Below, in pieces: positions 61,716 through 64,000 of a DNA stretch of 64,000 nt. Below the pieces are notes generated by a model that was given only the letters and a program-made list of their open reading frames with translations, searched no databases and had not been told where the DNA came from. Every line of letters starts with the position of its first letter. The first letter of the stretch is position 1. Made by a program: the position numbers and the translations under genes. This DNA comes from JAUZOB01 sp963692465. Its GTDB lineage: Bacteria > Bacteroidota > Bacteroidia > Bacteroidales > Prolixibacteraceae. The stretch spans positions 2,480,001 through 2,544,000 of the forward strand of contig OY829943.1 in NCBI GenBank assembly GCA_963692465.1, read 5' to 3'.

Positions 61716-61895
61716 CAACCCGCAACTGTAAAGGGAGCGGATAGAAAGACAAAAAGAACGGTTCAGTAGTGAATCGGGAAAAAATAAGAAAAGAAAGTTC
61801 TTTGAAGATATTGAAAAGGAAACAGCATAAGGCAAACAAGCGTAATCGAATGTAAGGAAAACCCTAAGTCTGGAGCAAACAAAAAGAAATACATT

Positions 61896-63411
<1,516 letters not shown>

Positions 63412-63559
63412 CTGGAGCGAAAGACAAAGGGCTTACATAACGCAAGTAAGCTGAGTGCTGTTATCCTTTTTAAAAGAAATTAACGAGAAGCGTAGAGACG
63501 AAAGACTTGCGCCAGGACTATGCCGGAAGGGTACAACCGGAAGGAAAGAATGCAAACAT
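63412..63559 (+). other. 16S-tRNA spacer
   Basis: About 150 purine-rich bases with a GCTTAC/GTAAGC hairpin near 63431-63450. No gene. Confidence 0.6.
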
Positions 63560-63633
63560 AGTCCCGTAGCTCAGTTGGTTAGAGCGCTACACTGATAATG
63601 TAGAGGTCCCCAGTTCAAGTCTGGGCGGGACTA
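63560..63633 (+). tRNA. tRNA-Ile (anticodon GAU)
   Basis: A 74-nt cloverleaf; acceptor AGTCCCG with CGGGACT, anticodon loop CTGATAA with GAT, T-loop TTCAAGT, discriminator A. The position after 16S is the usual one. Confidence 0.97.
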
Positions 63634-63676
63634 CGAATAAGAAAAGAGTTCCGGAGCAGGCGAGAAAAAGAGAGAC

Positions 63677-63750
63677 GGGGGATTAGCTCAGTTGGCTAGA
63701 GCATCTGCCTTGCACGCAGAGGGTCAACGGTTCGAATCCGTTATCCTCCA
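63677..63750 (+). tRNA. tRNA-Ala (anticodon UGC)
   Basis: A 74-nt cloverleaf; acceptor GGGGGAT with ATCCTCC, anticodon loop CTTGCAC with TGC, T-loop TTCGAAT, discriminator A and encoded CCA (63751-63753). Confidence 0.97.
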
Positions 63751-63945
63751 CCACGAGGGGTAAGGATCGAAGCAGCGGACGTTCACTACGAAAGCAGAAT
63801 AAAGAGCCCGAAACAGAAAGCAAAACAGGGAATACAGAGGCTTGAAAGAAAGCAAAACTCGTTAATACAATAGAGATAGGGAACGAAAACGTTCGTAACC
63901 TAAAAGAAAAGCAGAATAAGTAAGAAAGAAGTAATGGAATACAAA

Positions 63946-63993
63946 GGATAGACAGGTAGTCTATAGGGACTGGTTCGAATCCGGTACTATCCA
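63946..63993 (+). ncRNA. Minimal tRNA-like element in the rRNA spacer
   Basis: 48 nt with a 6-bp acceptor-like stem (63946-63951 GGATAG with 63987-63992 CTATCC), discriminator-like A, and a T-arm (63969-63973 ACTGG with 63981-63985 CCGGT, loop TTCGAAT). Only 16-17 bases lie between acceptor and T-arm, so D-arm and anticodon arm cannot both be present; a short GAC/GTC hairpin may replace them. No matching acceptor strand exists further upstream. It follows tRNA-Ala by 193 bases, on the way to 23S. Relic or functional mimic; see findings. Confidence 0.6.
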
Positions 63994-64000
63994 CGGAATG

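Larger units (their letters stand above)
61331..61750 (+). repeat. Three diverged tandem promoter units of 80-105 bases
   Basis: Units at about 61331-61410, 61496-61590 and 61647-61750 each run from AAGGGCA, through a promoter and hairpin, to AAAGAC located 34-35 bases past the -7 box. Units 1 and 2 are closest in sequence. The triplication explains the three promoters. Confidence 0.75.

Noticed and set aside
61192..61839. Long open frame (215 aa) on the minus strand in the rRNA leader
   Set aside because: It is antisense to three rRNA promoters and results from the purine-rich sense strand. The protein is low complexity (Phe, Leu, Ser) and has no family features.
63683..63994. Minus-strand frame of 103 aa across tRNA-Ala and the spacer
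   Set aside because: Antisense to a tRNA and purine-rich spacer; the phrase ending NGFEPLTLC is the usual false protein from tRNA-gene complements.

Overview
The window is a chromosomal stretch of a Bacteroidota bacterium, most probably order Bacteroidales. Four things show this: (i) Bacteroidota-type promoters with a -7 box TAnnTTTG and a -33 TTTG at 18-20 bp spacing, seen upstream of gap, rpsU, the tRNA-tuf operon, etfBA and the rRNA operon; (ii) a 16S rRNA gene with the GGAACACCTCC 3' end; (iii) Bacteroidota-specific families (DUF4831, PorT, TamL-like lipoprotein, DUF3467 after rpoC, a 63-aa S21); (iv) the order rpsU-xer-hpf-four tRNAs-tuf-secE-nusG-rplKAJL-rpoBC. Most genes lack a clear Shine-Dalgarno, as is usual in the phylum. 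I cannot place the family. Most of the window is core genome, and I see no prophage, insertion sequence, CRISPR array or defence island.

Layout. 0.1-6 kb (+): NAD(P)HX repair enzyme, DUF4831 protein, MFS transporter, PepD peptidase. 6-8.2 kb (-): LemA followed by two TPM-domain proteins. 8.4-11.2 kb (-): nicotinate phosphoribosyltransferase, a translationally coupled D-serine dehydratase/D-threonine aldolase-like enzyme, and a 58-aa winged-helix protein, ending at a long hairpin. 11.4-19.8 kb (-): purA, a Fur-family regulator, a RelA/SpoT synthetase-hydrolase, a glycosyltransferase, miaA, a pRiA4b-ORF3-like protein and gap. 19.9-26.3 kb: a small Cys-rich putative lipoprotein, a repeat-rich intergenic region, a nitroreductase, a WaaP/KdkA-like kinase, two glycosyltransferases, an Ldh2-type dehydrogenase and a short-chain dehydrogenase. 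26.3-35 kb: a PurL-like protein, menG, porT, an FAD dehydrogenase, an rRNA/tRNA methyltransferase, a TamA-like lipoprotein and class II aldolase. 35-38.2 kb (-): copper module of a CxxC-AraC regulator, copper ATPase and small metal-binding protein. 38.3-54.4 kb (+): helix-hairpin-helix protein, then the large translation/transcription locus. 54.4-61 kb (+): MATE exporter, electron-transfer flavoprotein plus acyl-CoA dehydrogenase, and an alkaline-phosphatase-superfamily protein. 61.3 kb to the end: an rRNA operon with three tandem promoters, 16S, tRNA-Ile, tRNA-Ala and the spacer toward a 23S gene outside the window.

The most unusual signals are two short tRNA-like elements. One (42776-42828) sits between tuf and secE, where related genomes are expected to have tRNA-Trp; it keeps acceptor stem, D-arm and T-arm but has no anticodon arm. 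The other (63946-63993) sits after tRNA-Ala in the rRNA spacer and has an acceptor stem and T-arm with only 16-17 nt between them. Both resemble minimal RNase P substrates and lie in long polycistronic transcripts, so a processing or regulatory role is possible; decayed tRNA genes are the alternative. Other points of interest are three rRNA promoters whose transcripts all start with a similar hairpin, the metal-sensing AraC-type regulator of the copper ATPase, an attenuator-like hairpin between rplL and rpoB, and a perfect 39-bp palindrome next to 11-bp tandem repeats at 20448-20507.
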